Shown here: piece after piece, positions 7,668 through 16,951 of the stretch
Position numbering within the stretch: the stretch's first letter is position 1
How the letters are laid out: each line of letters starts with the position of its first letter
From: Candidatus Ligilactobacillus avistercoris
GTDB lineage: Bacteria > Bacillota > Bacilli > Lactobacillales > Lactobacillaceae
Length of the DNA stretch: 64,000 bases
NCBI GenBank assembly: GCA_019119415.1
Contig: DWXB01000003.1
Coordinates: 1-64,000, forward strand
Direction of reading: 5' to 3'
The notes under the pieces: model-generated
The model's database searches: none
The model's input: only the letters and a program-made list of their open reading frames with translations
What the model was told of the DNA's origin: nothing
Program-made: the position numbers and the translations under genes

Positions 7668-10130
7668 TTAGCGGACCTGCAACCGCAACAGTGTTCCTAA
7701 AATCATCCGGGCATTTTCCTGGAGCCGGGCAAGCGTTAACGTCCCTCCTGCCAGCGCTCCCGCAATGCTGTCGTAGTCGTCCGGCGTTCCGGGCATAATC
7801 AGGTTTGTCCCGGCAGCCACACACGCTGCGGCATTCGCAGCCGGATGCTGGTGTACCTGACCATCACTAGCCGTACTAAACCAGTCGGTCATCACCATGC
7901 CGTCAAAGCCCCATTCGGCCCGCAAAACAGTAGTAACTAGACTGGATGAAGCGGCTACGTGTTGTCCGTTCACAAGGTTATAAGCCGTCATTACCGCTGC
8001 GGGCTTCCCCGCCTTAACAGCAACCTCAAACCCCCGCAGATAAATCTCCCGGAGCGTCCGTTCACTCATGTTGCTGCTGGAGTACATCCGGTTCGTTTCT
8101 TGGTTATTCGCCACAAAGTGCTTAAGGGTAACCCCACAGCCCGGATGATCCTGCACACCCGCAGTAATCCCGGCCGCAATCAACCCGCCCAACAGTGGAT
8201 CCTCCGAATAGTACTCGAAGTTGCGGCCATCCAGTGGCGACCGCTGGATATTCAGGGCGGGCGCGAGCCATAAATGAACCCCAAGCCGGGTCATTTCATC
8301 CCCAACAATGTCACCGTACTGCCGGGCAATTGCCGGATTCCACGTTTGCGCCACTGCTGTTCCGATTGGCAAAGCGGTCGTCCACTGGTAATACTTTTTC
8401 CCCCGACTGGCCGAATGGTGCCGGTGGTCGCCCCCAAACGATGGGGTCACCGCCTGGGCATTGCCCTTATTATCAATCGTATACACCGTGCTCAAACGGA
8501 GACCGGCCGGGCCATCCGCCATTACCAACGACGGCACTCCACTGCCACGAAGCTGCCGGGTTGTTTGTCCAGCGGCCCCCGCAACCGTTGTCGCTGCGTT
8601 CCCCACAAAACCGCTTCCGGCTGGCGAATCATCGTAATTTCCTACTGCTAACTGGCACAGCTGGTCGGCCGATAACCCCGCAATAAAGTCGTCGAGGGTG
8701 TGGTTTCCCACCACCACGTCCTCCCAGAACGATTGGGGGGCTGCGGGAAGCTCTTCGGGAGCGACCGGTGGTTCTACCGTTCTGGTCGTAAAGTCCTCCG
8801 CCCGCAGGTAGTATTTAGGCAGCTGAATATCATCATGGCGCATGTCGTACTCAAAGGTTTGGTCGGTAACCGTTGCCTGGTGCGCACTACTCAGTGGATG
8901 GAGCTGTTCGAGCACCACCATCCGGTCCAGGTAGATGCGGGCGACCGGATTTGCCGCCGCTGAATTGCCCACGGCCAAAACGTACGGCCCGTTCACCAGC
9001 ACCTTGGCTGCGCGGGCGCTATCGTACATTGCCAACCGCTCAATCGGCAGGAACAGCGTCACGATGGTCACTTCCCCCGGCGCTAGTTCCGGGGTTTTCA
9101 TGAAGCCAACGAGGTCTTCAGCCGCCATCTTGTACTCCGTTTCTGGTTTGGTAACGTACGCCTGGATAACCTCTTTTCCGGGATAAATGCCAATGTTTTT
9201 TACGGTCGCCTCCACGGTAATCCCAGCGGGCGCAACGTCCGTTACCCGGGCATTAATTTCAAAGTCGGTATAACTTCTTCCATACCCGAACTGGTAGGCC
9301 GCTTCTTCCGGGTGCGCCGCAAAGTACCGGTACCCAACGTTAATCCCCTCGGTGTAGTCCGTGTTATCCTGTTCACCAAAATGCTTAACCGGATAGTTCT
9401 CCAACGGCGCCCACGTCATTGTCAGTTTCCCTGACGGATAACTTTTTCCTAAAAGAACGTCCACTAACGCCGTTCCCGTTGCCATCCCCAACTGACTCGC
9501 AAGTAAAATCGTGTGGACATATCCCTGAATTGGGGTCAAATCAACGAAGCCCCCAACGTTTAACACCAGGACAAACCGCCGACTCTGCGCACTCAGGGTG
9601 ATAATGTCCCGCACCTCTTCCGGAGTCAGCTGAATGTCCCCCGCAACGTTTTGCCGGTCGTTTGCCTCCCCTGAATTCCGGGTTAAAACGTACACGGTCA
9701 AGTCCGCCTCTTCCGGGTAATCCAGCGGAATATCGTAGTCCTGCGGGGTCGGCATCAACCGCAGCATCACTCCTAAATCGTGCGGTGCCTTCTTTAACGC
9801 TGCCTGTTTTTCCGTGCGGAAGGCCGCCTGCCGTTTCCGGTAAACGCGATCATACCGGTCCAACCACTTCTTTGTCAGAACCGTTAGCCCGGCCTGCTCG
9901 CACGCCTCTTCAACGTTCAAAAAATGCCGGACATTCACGTCACCCGAACCGGCACCACCCTTCACGGGATGCCGGACCCCCGCACCGTACAGGGCAATCT
10001 CCTTCATAAACTTGACCGGAAGCGTCCCGTCGTGTTCCAACAGCACCATGCTTTCCGGGGCTGCTTGGCGGATCATCGCCGCGTGTTCCCGTTCGTAGTC
10101 CTGTTCAGCTGTAGTTTCATACCGTTCCAT
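7668..10130 (-). CDS. Glycoside hydrolase family 3 beta-glucosidase with permuted domain order
   Basis: This 820-residue GH3 protein has its domains in swapped order. The alpha/beta sandwich domain comes first (about 20-270, with LTRNSGEANDR and SYPSGKLTMTW), then a fibronectin III-like domain (about 285-370), then the TIM-barrel domain (about 480-820). The barrel holds ADGPAGLR, GRNFEYYSEDP, KHFVANNQE and the nucleophile aspartate in MVMTDWF. Permuted GH3 enzymes are known from Ruminococcus albus and Butyrivibrio. No signal peptide is visible, so it acts inside the cell, probably on beta-glucosides. It follows the serine hydrolase gene by 15 bases and has an AGGA-type ribosome site. The exact sugar is unknown. 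Confidence 0.85.
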   Translation of the reverse strand: MERYETTAEQDYEREHAAMIRQAAPESMVLLEHDGTLPVKFMKEIALYGAGVRHPVKGGAGSGDVNVRHFLNVEEACEQAGLTVLTKKWLDRYDRVYRKRQAAFRTEKQAALKKAPHDLGVMLRLMPTPQDYDIPLDYPEEADLTVYVLTRNSGEANDRQNVAGDIQLTPEEVRDIITLSAQSRRFVLVLNVGGFVDLTPIQGYVHTILLASQLGMATGTALVDVLLGKSYPSGKLTMTWAPLENYPVKHFGEQDNTDYTEGINVGYRYFAAHPEEAAYQFGYGRSYTDFEINARVTDVAPAGITVEATVKNIGIYPGKEVIQAYVTKPETEYKMAAEDLVGFMKTPELAPGEVTIVTLFLPIERLAMYDSARAAKVLVNGPYVLAVGNSAAANPVARIYLDRMVVLEQLHPLSSAHQATVTDQTFEYDMRHDDIQLPKYYLRAEDFTTRTVEPPVAPEELPAAPQSFWEDVVVGNHTLDDFIAGLSADQLCQLAVGNYDDSPAGSGFVGNAATTVAGAAGQTTRQLRGSGVPSLVMADGPAGLRLSTVYTIDNKGNAQAVTPSFGGDHRHHSASRGKKYYQWTTALPIGTAVAQTWNPAIARQYGDIVGDEMTRLGVHLWLAPALNIQRSPLDGRNFEYYSEDPLLGGLIAAGITAGVQDHPGCGVTLKHFVANNQETNRMYSSSNMSERTLREIYLRGFEVAVKAGKPAAVMTAYNLVNGQHVAASSSLVTTVLRAEWGFDGMVMTDWFSTASDGQVHQHPAANAAACVAAGTNLIMPGTPDDYDSIAGALAGGTLTLARLQENARMILGTLLRLQVR

Positions 10131-10145
10131 TCCTATTCCCCCGCA

Positions 10146-11207
10146 TTACTCGTAGTTGTACCCAAAGTAAATCTTAAACAGTTTATATCCCAGGGTTTCC
10201 ATGTGGACAAACGACATGTTAGTGGTAAAAAGCATGAGCGTTTTGTGGTGACGGTAATCGCAATAAAACGTGCAGTCATACCCGTTATTTGCGCCATCTG
10301 CGTGAATCAACCCCGGATGGTTGTACACCCCGTCAAAGTACCACGGGCCCCCCTCAATTGCGACCCTCTTAGTAATCATCTTCAAGGGCACCAGCTTGTT
10401 GTGCGTCAGGGCCTGGATAAACTGCCAGTATGCCCGCGGCGTGCAGTATAATTCCCCCGCTCCAGGGGCCCCTGCCATGGTGCGCTGCAGCCGATTGAAG
10501 TTGGCCACCTGGTCAAACCCGTTTAAGCCCGTCGTCGACACGGGGACCGTCGTAACCCGGTGCACGTGGTTATAAAAGGCAAACTGGGTAGAAGATAACC
10601 CCGCCCGTTTTAGAACGTTCCGGGTTAAATACTGCTGGTATGGCGTTTTACTAACCTGGCTGATAATGCCGGAAAGCAAGCCGTACTCGGCGTTTGAATA
10701 GTGCCAAAAATGGTGTCCGGTAGAATGCAAGTTCCGGAGGGTGAACGCTAACTGCTGATTCTGCGTCGGGAGGACCGCTGCCGGAGCGGGCAGCCGGTCA
10801 CGAATCCCCGAACTATGGGTGATTAACTGCTGCACCGTAATCTGATGCGCATACCGCACGTGGGGATAATACCGGCTTAACCGGTCATTGAGGGTAAGTT
10901 TGTTTTGCCGAATAAGCTGGGCCAGGGACACCCCCGTCATTACCTTCTGTAAAGAAGCGATCGGGAATAACCGGTCAGCCGTGGCCGCATTCCGCCCCGT
11001 CGTGGTTTGAATAACCTTGGGCGCCTGGCCGCGCCCGTTTACAATGACAATCGCCTGCGCATGGTTCTGCTTTAGGACTCGCCGGATTGACCGAACCTGC
11101 GTAGCCGTGGTCTGGGCCTGAATGGCGCTGCTACTCGTCACGATTAACCCAAGGACGAGTAACCCGCTCAGTATCCATAATCCCCAGTGTCGCCGTGTAT
11201 GCTGCAT
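10146..11207 (-). CDS. Beta-lactamase-fold serine hydrolase (class C/PBP4*-like), membrane anchored
   Basis: The 353-residue protein starts with a hydrophobic signal or anchor segment (about 8-30), so the enzyme domain is outside the membrane. Class C motifs are visible: SLQK at 85-88 (SxxK nucleophile), YSN at 170-172 (YxN), and HADG further on in the place of the KTG box. The family includes D-alanyl-peptidases and esterases; the substrate cannot be read from sequence. A GGGGTGATGA ribosome site precedes the ATG. It sits 12 bases after dnaD and 15 before the GH3 gene, so it is probably read from the same transcript. Confidence 0.75.
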   Translation of the reverse strand: MQHTRRHWGLWILSGLLVLGLIVTSSSAIQAQTTATQVRSIRRVLKQNHAQAIVIVNGRGQAPKVIQTTTGRNAATADRLFPIASLQKVMTGVSLAQLIRQNKLTLNDRLSRYYPHVRYAHQITVQQLITHSSGIRDRLPAPAAVLPTQNQQLAFTLRNLHSTGHHFWHYSNAEYGLLSGIISQVSKTPYQQYLTRNVLKRAGLSSTQFAFYNHVHRVTTVPVSTTGLNGFDQVANFNRLQRTMAGAPGAGELYCTPRAYWQFIQALTHNKLVPLKMITKRVAIEGGPWYFDGVYNHPGLIHADGANNGYDCTFYCDYRHHKTLMLFTTNMSFVHMETLGYKLFKIYFGYNYE

Positions 11208-11219
11208 TTCATCACCCCG

Positions 11220-11927
11220 CTACTTTTGATCCGTCCAGTGGTACATGGGAATGGCCGGTTTGGCATGCTTGCCCTGCTTCTTGGCCGGCTGACTTGCTAC
11301 CTGGTGTGCCCGGCGCTCAGCCCGGTCGCGCTCAACGGCAGCAGGCGTCGTGAGGTTGCGCTTCTCCCAGGCAATCAAAATTCGGTCAATGTATTTCAGG
11401 TTGTATACCTGACTCAGGACCGCTTCCTTTAAGGCCAGCTCCACCATTGCTGGCGAATAATGATCGTTTGTCAGCCACCCGTCAATCATTTCCCCCTCAA
11501 TCGGCGACAGGGTCCGCCCAAATTCCTTTTCAATCATGGCAAACAAATCTGCCTTAGTTTGGGCATGGGTAGCCTTGTTTACGGCCTGTTCCTTGTGGGT
11601 AAGCAACATGCCTAACTTCGCGTACAGTGGCGCCATGTCGTACCGCTGCTGACTCCGCCCATCCGCTGCCGGCGCCTCGTCAACCCGGAGGAGCTTCTTT
11701 TGAAGGAGCTGGTGCATCAACTCGTACACCCGGGAAGATGGTTTGCCCATAATCGTGGCCACCGCATCAATCGACGGAAAATCGTCCCCCTCCTGGTGGT
11801 AGCTTAACAACTGAAGAATCAAGACCAGCTCCTCTTCCGTCAGTCCCACTTCATGGTAATGCCGCAAAAGGAGGTTTGAAACACTCATCGTGCCGGCCTG
11901 CATGTATTTGACAAAGTTCTGCGTCAT
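11220..11927 (-). CDS. dnaD: DnaD-like replication initiation protein
   Basis: This 235-residue protein has the N-terminal winged-helix part (YMQAGTMSVSNLLLRHYHEVGLTEEEL) and the C-terminal DnaB2/DnaD domain with IEKEFGRTLSPIEGEMIDGW, followed by the family's YxxxI-type segment (LKYIDRILIAWEK). DnaD helps load the replicative helicase in Firmicutes. The ATG at 11927 is chosen because an AGGAGG ribosome site lies right before it. The location downstream of asnS matches the Bacillus order asnS-dnaD. A basic tail follows the domain. Confidence 0.85.
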   Translation of the reverse strand: MTQNFVKYMQAGTMSVSNLLLRHYHEVGLTEEELVLILQLLSYHQEGDDFPSIDAVATIMGKPSSRVYELMHQLLQKKLLRVDEAPAADGRSQQRYDMAPLYAKLGMLLTHKEQAVNKATHAQTKADLFAMIEKEFGRTLSPIEGEMIDGWLTNDHYSPAMVELALKEAVLSQVYNLKYIDRILIAWEKRNLTTPAAVERDRAERRAHQVASQPAKKQGKHAKPAIPMYHWTDQK

Positions 11928-12010
11928 CCTGCGCCTCCTGAACGGAACGGGGAGGTCGTGACCAACGTCGCAACCTCCCTCATTCCAATTAATCACGTTC
12001 TTAGTTAATT

Positions 12011-13312
12011 TTACGGGTAAATCCGGTTGAGCATCCGCGGGAATGGAATTGATTCCCGGATGTGACTTTCACCGGTAATCCACGTAATCATCCGCTCTAA
12101 GCCGAGTCCAAACCCAGAGTGCGGCACACTCCCGTACCGCCGTAGGTCAAGGTACCACTGGTAATCATCCATGTTTAAGCCCGCCTGCTTAATCTGTTCT
12201 TCCAGGTAATGAACGTCCGTTGCCCGTTCAGATCCCCCGATGATTTCACCGTACCCTTCCGGTGCCAACAGGTCCGCACAAATGACCACGTCATCGCGGG
12301 TCGGGTGCGGCTTCATGTAAAACGGCTTGATGGCCTTCGGGTAGTTCAGCACAAAGACTGGCTTGTTGAAGTGCTCTGCCAGGTAGGTTTCTTCCGGTGA
12401 ACCGAAGTCCACGCCCCACTCTAAGCCGTCAAACTCACCAGACTCCTGCAGTAACTTAATGGCATCGTCGTAGGTGACCCGCGGGTACGGTAACTCGGTG
12501 TACCGGCGAAGAACATCCTTGTCCCGCCCAAGAATGGTTAGTGGGTAGTCACAGTGATCAAGCACACTCTGGACCAGGAAGGCAATGTAGCGTTCCTGTA
12601 ACTCCAGGCTTTCTTCCTGGTGCATAAAGGCCATTTCTGGTTCAACCATCCAGAATTCAATTAGGTGACGCCGGGTCTTTGATTTCTCCGCCCGAAAAAC
12701 AGGGCCAAAGGTAAAGACTTTACCGTAGGCCATTGCGCCTGCTTCGGCATACAGCTGCCCGGACTGGGACAGGTAGGCGTCCCGGCCAAAGTACTCCGTG
12801 TGGAACAAATCAGTCGTTCCTTCCGGCGCACTCCCCGTCAGAATTGGGGAGTCCAGCTTCGTAAAGCCTTCCTTGTTAAAGAACTCATACGTTGCCCGGA
12901 TAATTTCGTTCCGGATCTTCATGATGGCAAACTGCTTCTGGGACCGCAGCCACAGGTGACGGTGATCCATCAAAAAGTCCGTTCCGTGCTCCTTGGGCGT
13001 AATCGGATAATCTTCACTTTCACCGACAACCTCAATGTCATCGACCGCAATTTCATAACCAAAGTGGGACCGCTCATCAGCGTGAATTGTCCCCGTAACG
13101 TACAGGCTCGTTTCCTGCTTCAAGCCCTTGGCCAGTGCAAACACTTCGGGTGAAACGTTATTCTTCAGCACAACCCCCTGGAAGTATGCTGAACCATCCC
13201 GCAACTGCAGGAAGGCAATCTTTCCGCTTGACCGCTTATTAGTTAGCCATGCCCCGATTCGAACCTGTTCATCAACGTGGTCCTTGGCATCAATAATACT
13301 AATTGTTTGCAC
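12011..13312 (-). CDS. asnS: Asparaginyl-tRNA synthetase
   Basis: This class IIb aminoacyl-tRNA synthetase of about 433 residues charges tRNA-Asn. It has an N-terminal OB-fold anticodon domain ([22 protein letters not shown]) and the catalytic domain with motif 2 ([21 protein letters not shown]) and motif 3 ([15 protein letters not shown]). GTG at 13312 is chosen because it has a strong GGAGGAG ribosome site and gives the usual family length. An in-frame ATG at 13357, with a weaker AAGGAA site, would add 15 unusual residues. A promoter lies just upstream. Confidence 0.93.
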   Translation of the reverse strand: MQTISIIDAKDHVDEQVRIGAWLTNKRSSGKIAFLQLRDGSAYFQGVVLKNNVSPEVFALAKGLKQETSLYVTGTIHADERSHFGYEIAVDDIEVVGESEDYPITPKEHGTDFLMDHRHLWLRSQKQFAIMKIRNEIIRATYEFFNKEGFTKLDSPILTGSAPEGTTDLFHTEYFGRDAYLSQSGQLYAEAGAMAYGKVFTFGPVFRAEKSKTRRHLIEFWMVEPEMAFMHQEESLELQERYIAFLVQSVLDHCDYPLTILGRDKDVLRRYTELPYPRVTYDDAIKLLQESGEFDGLEWGVDFGSPEETYLAEHFNKPVFVLNYPKAIKPFYMKPHPTRDDVVICADLLAPEGYGEIIGGSERATDVHYLEEQIKQAGLNMDDYQWYLDLRRYGSVPHSGFGLGLERMITWITGESHIRESIPFPRMLNRIYP

Positions 13313-13372
13313 GTAAACTCCTCCATTCTCCGGTCGCCGGTTTTCACCCGCAACCATGTTACTTGTTCCTTA

Positions 13373-13401
13373 AATTATAGCGTAGACCAGGCACCTTGTC
13401 A
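13373..13401 (-). promoter_or_regulatory. asnS promoter
   Basis: On the minus strand CTGACA (13396-13401), a 17-base spacer and a perfect TATAAT (13373-13378) lie between the ypmB stop and asnS. asnS and dnaD therefore probably have their own start besides any read-through. No T-box leader fits in the roughly 50-base 5' region. Confidence 0.7.
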
Positions 13402-13405
13402 GTAG

Positions 13406-13915
13406 CTAAATGCCCTTGTTTTGCTGAATAACCTTTCCCGTCTTAAAGCTTAACAGGACGTAGCACTGCTCGTTCTGTTTATTAAGGTAGGCCACTTCCC
13501 ACGCCGGTTTACCCGCGTGCATTCCCAACGTTGTCGCCTGAACCTTCCGCACGGTGTCGTTATTCCGGGCAACCTGGGCGGCCTGCTGGGCAGAAATTCC
13601 CGCCCGCTGGGAATAAACGTTCACACTCGCCCCGTTCTTCGGGATAATGACGTACACGTTTTGCCCCTTGTCATTCTGGCCGGCAATGGTGAAGTACGTC
13701 TGGTTACGGTTATACCAGTAAAAATGGCTCACCTTATCAACGTGCGCGTACTTTTCAGCCATCTGGGTGGCCTCATGCCGCGCCTGAAAATAAGGAAACT
13801 GGGCTTTAACAAGGAGCCCAATCCCAGTCAGGCAAACCGCAATGGCCAAAACAACCACCCCGGTGACTAACCGGCGCCAAATAATGTGGTTCTTCCGTGT
13901 TAGGTTTCGTTTCAT
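13406..13915 (-). CDS. ypmB: YpmB-like membrane-anchored PepSY/DUF5590 protein
   Basis: This 169-residue protein has one N-terminal transmembrane helix (about 15-38) and an extracytoplasmic region with two PepSY-like repeats. It lies between dinG and asnS as ypmB does in Bacillus and other lactobacilli, which supports the name. The function is unknown in the family. The second repeat ends with KPAWEVAYLNKQNEQCYVLL and SFKTGKVI, the typical PepSY end. Confidence 0.75.
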   Translation of the reverse strand: MKRNLTRKNHIIWRRLVTGVVVLAIAVCLTGIGLLVKAQFPYFQARHEATQMAEKYAHVDKVSHFYWYNRNQTYFTIAGQNDKGQNVYVIIPKNGASVNVYSQRAGISAQQAAQVARNNDTVRKVQATTLGMHAGKPAWEVAYLNKQNEQCYVLLSFKTGKVIQQNKGI

Positions 13916-13979
13916 TTTCGTCGTTCCAATCGTTCAAATTCCCTTCGATTATAGCACGCCGTCCGAGCGCCCACCAACC

Positions 13980-16766
13980 TCATTTTGCTGAGTGTTGCGC
14001 ATAAAATGATGCCAGTTGGTCGGTAAGTTGCCGCACCGAACACGTTTTAACGGGAAGCAAATCCGGCCAGGCCTTCACGAAGGCCTTCCCGTACCGCTGC
14101 GTAACAATCCGGCTATCCAGGACAACCAGCGCCCCAATATCGTCCGGCGTCCGGATCAGCCGCCCCAACCCCTGGTTCATCCGCTGTACCGCACGGGGCA
14201 GGGATAACGTGACAAACGGGTTATGATGGTTGGCTTGCTCCCGAGCATACCGCACCTGATTTAACAGGGTGGTCGGTGATTCAAACGGGAGCTGGGCAAT
14301 AATCAACAGCTCAAGCTGGTCCTTCGGGAGATCAACGCCCTCCCAGAACGTCCCGGTTCCCAGCAGGATCGCGCCTTCGTTTTTCGCCAGTACGAAACGT
14401 TTCTTAAGTTTGGCAACGGTGCCCGTTACGCCCTGCGCCATCACCGGCCGCTCGCTGGTAATCCCCACGGCCCCAAGCTGGGCGTACACCGCTTCGATTA
14501 CGGCCAGTGAGTTAAAGAGGATCAGGGTTTGCCGGTGTTCCTGCCGTAAAACCGGCGCCAGGCTCATCACCAGTTGTTTGGCATACTCCGCCCGACCGAC
14601 ATCCCGGACAGCCGGCATATCCCTCACCAGGAACGCAGCCGCCTGGTGGGCGTAATCAAACGGCGCCTTGTAGTGGTAAAACGTCACGGCACTCGGCAGG
14701 TCATACGTCTCCTTAGTTTGTTCGCGGTTGCGGAGCGTCAGGTTTGCTCCTACCAGGAGAACCTGCTGGAAAAAGCGGTAGACTTGCTCATTCAGGTAGC
14801 CCGTCGTTGACGCAATCCCGACCACGAGCCGCAGGTGGGCGTTCGGATTATCGGCCTCCTGTTGAAGCGAAACCATCGCGGTCGCCTGCAGGTCTTCCAG
14901 GTACGTAAGGTCAAACACCCGCCACGGAAGAAGCGCTGTAATCAGGGCGTCCCCGGTTTCAAAAAGCGTATTCAAAAACTGTTGTTCTTCGGGCGTAAAC
15001 TGGTGCTGCTGGTCAACCACGTTTAACCGGTGGCGTAGCCGGGCCAACCCCGTGTGCACCCGCACCGCCGCTTTGGTAATTTTACTAATCGGCCCAAGGT
15101 GCCCCTTTACAAACCCGGTAAAGCGCCCAAAGTTCAGGGTCATTGCCGGGAGTTGCGTGCCGTCATCCCGCAGGGTGAAGTTATCAAGCAAGGCCTCCCG
15201 GATTTCTGGCACCTGATGGTCAATCACCCGCACGTCCGCCCGTAAGGCCACGTATTCCGCCCGGCTAATTCCGTTTTCCCCGATGAAATCACGCAGGGCT
15301 AACGACTCGTGCGATTCCATCAGGGTCAGGGCGGTGTCCGCCGCAATCTTGATTGCATCAAAATCCAGCTGGACCGCCGGCTGATTCAGTACCGTATCAG
15401 GAAGGTGTTGGGCTTCATCCACGATTAAACGCCGGTCCATCGCGGCAAACTCCGCCGCGTGCTGAACGAGGTACGCGTGGTTGGTGATAATCACCGGAAC
15501 GTGCTGTTGTTCCTCAGCCTGGCGCACGAGGAAGTCCTCGTTATAGAACGGATCGTCCGTTGATAGGCTATCAATTCCGTGGTGGCGGATCTGAGCAAAC
15601 AGCGGATCCTGCTGCTGCGTTAGGTGCAGCTCGTCAAGGTCCCCGGTCGTTGTTTCACTCAGCCACACCAAAATTTTCATTTGGAGAAGCTGGCTGTGTT
15701 CGGAAACGGGCTGGCGCAATGTCCGGGCAAACCGGGCAATGTCAATGTAGTGGCTATTTCCCTTCAGCAGCATTACCGGAAGCGGTTGTTCTGTTAGCCG
15801 CGCCACCACCGGGAGAGCTTCCTGAAGCAGTTGTCCCTGTAAGGTTGTCGTGGCGGTGCTAATCACAAACTTGGCCCCGGTACTGGTAGCGTACGCCACC
15901 GGCAACAGGTACCCCAACGTCTTTCCGACTCCAGTGGGCGCTTCAAAAAGAGCCGGTGTGTCCTGCGTTAACGTCCGAAAAACATCGTTCATCATCCGCG
16001 CCTGTTCGTGCCGGTAGTCAAGCTCCCCCCTGAACAAGCGCTCCTTCTTCCGTTTTGTTTTGGGGTATTCCAGTGCCGTTAATGCGGCCGGTTGCGGGTG
16101 CCGCCGTAAAATTAAGCCTCCCACCGCCTTTTGGTTCCGGTGGGGCCTAGTTCCTGCATGCTGCTGGTAGTGGGCAGCGGCGGTAAAGCACCGCCCGGTT
16201 TCATAAAGCAAACACCGACTCAGGGCCGCTAACCGTTGCACGACGCCCCGGTCAAGGGAGCGCAGCCGCCGTTGCAGTTTAATGAACAGCCGGGCAGTTA
16301 CGGCCGCATCGCTATCAGCCTGGTGGGGATGCCGGTGCGTAATTCCGAGTGCCCGGGTCAGGTCGCTTAGCCGGTACGACGGCTGTGTCGGAAACAGAAT
16401 TTGTGCTAGCTGAACCGTATCAATTCCCGGCAACGTGAGTGGCGGGTACCCGACACGTTCAAACTCCTGACTCAGGAAGCGGTAGTCAAACTGGATGTTG
16501 TGGGCCACGAAGGTTGTCCCCGCCAATAACTCATAAATCGTCCCCGCAACGTCATCAAACAACGGGGCGTTGTCCAGGTCCCGCTGCTTGAGGTGGGTTA
16601 ACCGCAGCACCTCCTGGTCAACCCGCCGTTCGGGATTGACTAGCGTGGTAAACGCCCCCGCCAGCCGGTTGCCCTTCACAAAGGTACAGCTAAACTGAAT
16701 AATCCGGTGGTGCCCGTTAAGCTTTGTTCCCGTTGTTTCTAAGTCCACGACCGCATACGTCGTCAT
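13980..16766 (-). CDS. dinG: DinG-family helicase with N-terminal DnaQ-like exonuclease domain
   Basis: About 928 residues. The first 170 form a DEDD 3'-5' exonuclease domain with YAVVDLETTG, VAHNIQFDYRFL and HQADSDAAVTA. A superfamily 2 XPD/DinG helicase follows: Walker A EAPTGVGKTLGYLLP, DEAQ box VDEAQH, and C-terminal motifs GTGTFWEGVDLP and QGLGRLIRT. This fusion is the standard form in Bacillus and lactobacilli (DNA repair). The iron-sulfur cysteines of E. coli DinG are not obvious, as expected for this branch. ATG at 16766 is chosen with GGAAG upstream; a GTG at 16775 is possible. Confidence 0.9.
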   Translation of the reverse strand: MTTYAVVDLETTGTKLNGHHRIIQFSCTFVKGNRLAGAFTTLVNPERRVDQEVLRLTHLKQRDLDNAPLFDDVAGTIYELLAGTTFVAHNIQFDYRFLSQEFERVGYPPLTLPGIDTVQLAQILFPTQPSYRLSDLTRALGITHRHPHQADSDAAVTARLFIKLQRRLRSLDRGVVQRLAALSRCLLYETGRCFTAAAHYQQHAGTRPHRNQKAVGGLILRRHPQPAALTALEYPKTKRKKERLFRGELDYRHEQARMMNDVFRTLTQDTPALFEAPTGVGKTLGYLLPVAYATSTGAKFVISTATTTLQGQLLQEALPVVARLTEQPLPVMLLKGNSHYIDIARFARTLRQPVSEHSQLLQMKILVWLSETTTGDLDELHLTQQQDPLFAQIRHHGIDSLSTDDPFYNEDFLVRQAEEQQHVPVIITNHAYLVQHAAEFAAMDRRLIVDEAQHLPDTVLNQPAVQLDFDAIKIAADTALTLMESHESLALRDFIGENGISRAEYVALRADVRVIDHQVPEIREALLDNFTLRDDGTQLPAMTLNFGRFTGFVKGHLGPISKITKAAVRVHTGLARLRHRLNVVDQQHQFTPEEQQFLNTLFETGDALITALLPWRVFDLTYLEDLQATAMVSLQQEADNPNAHLRLVVGIASTTGYLNEQVYRFFQQVLLVGANLTLRNREQTKETYDLPSAVTFYHYKAPFDYAHQAAAFLVRDMPAVRDVGRAEYAKQLVMSLAPVLRQEHRQTLILFNSLAVIEAVYAQLGAVGITSERPVMAQGVTGTVAKLKKRFVLAKNEGAILLGTGTFWEGVDLPKDQLELLIIAQLPFESPTTLLNQVRYAREQANHHNPFVTLSLPRAVQRMNQGLGRLIRTPDDIGALVVLDSRIVTQRYGKAFVKAWPDLLPVKTCSVRQLTDQLASFYAQHSAK

Positions 16767-16863
16767 TCCAGCCACTTCCAGTTAAAAGTTCATCTAAATC
16801 CGATAATTATTCTGGTGATGATTATACCATGCTCCTTCCCGATTCAGGGAATGGAGGAAAATG

Positions 16864-16892
16864 TTGTCGTTCCCCGACGGCTCGGGTATAAT
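16864..16892 (+). promoter_or_regulatory. Promoter of the mevalonate operon
   Basis: TTGTCG (16864-16869), a 17-base spacer and TATAAT (16887-16892) lie upstream of the mevalonate kinase gene. The segment 16767-16863, shared with divergent dinG, shows no other clear signal. Confidence 0.75.
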
Positions 16893-16951
16893 TTACCTGT
16901 ATGTCGCTAATTGCGGCCAATCAGGAACATTTAATGAAAGGAAGGGGTACG

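Noticed and set aside
13313..13405. A T-box riboswitch in front of asnS
   Set aside because: The leader after the TATAAT is only about 50 bases and has no terminator hairpin or T-box core.
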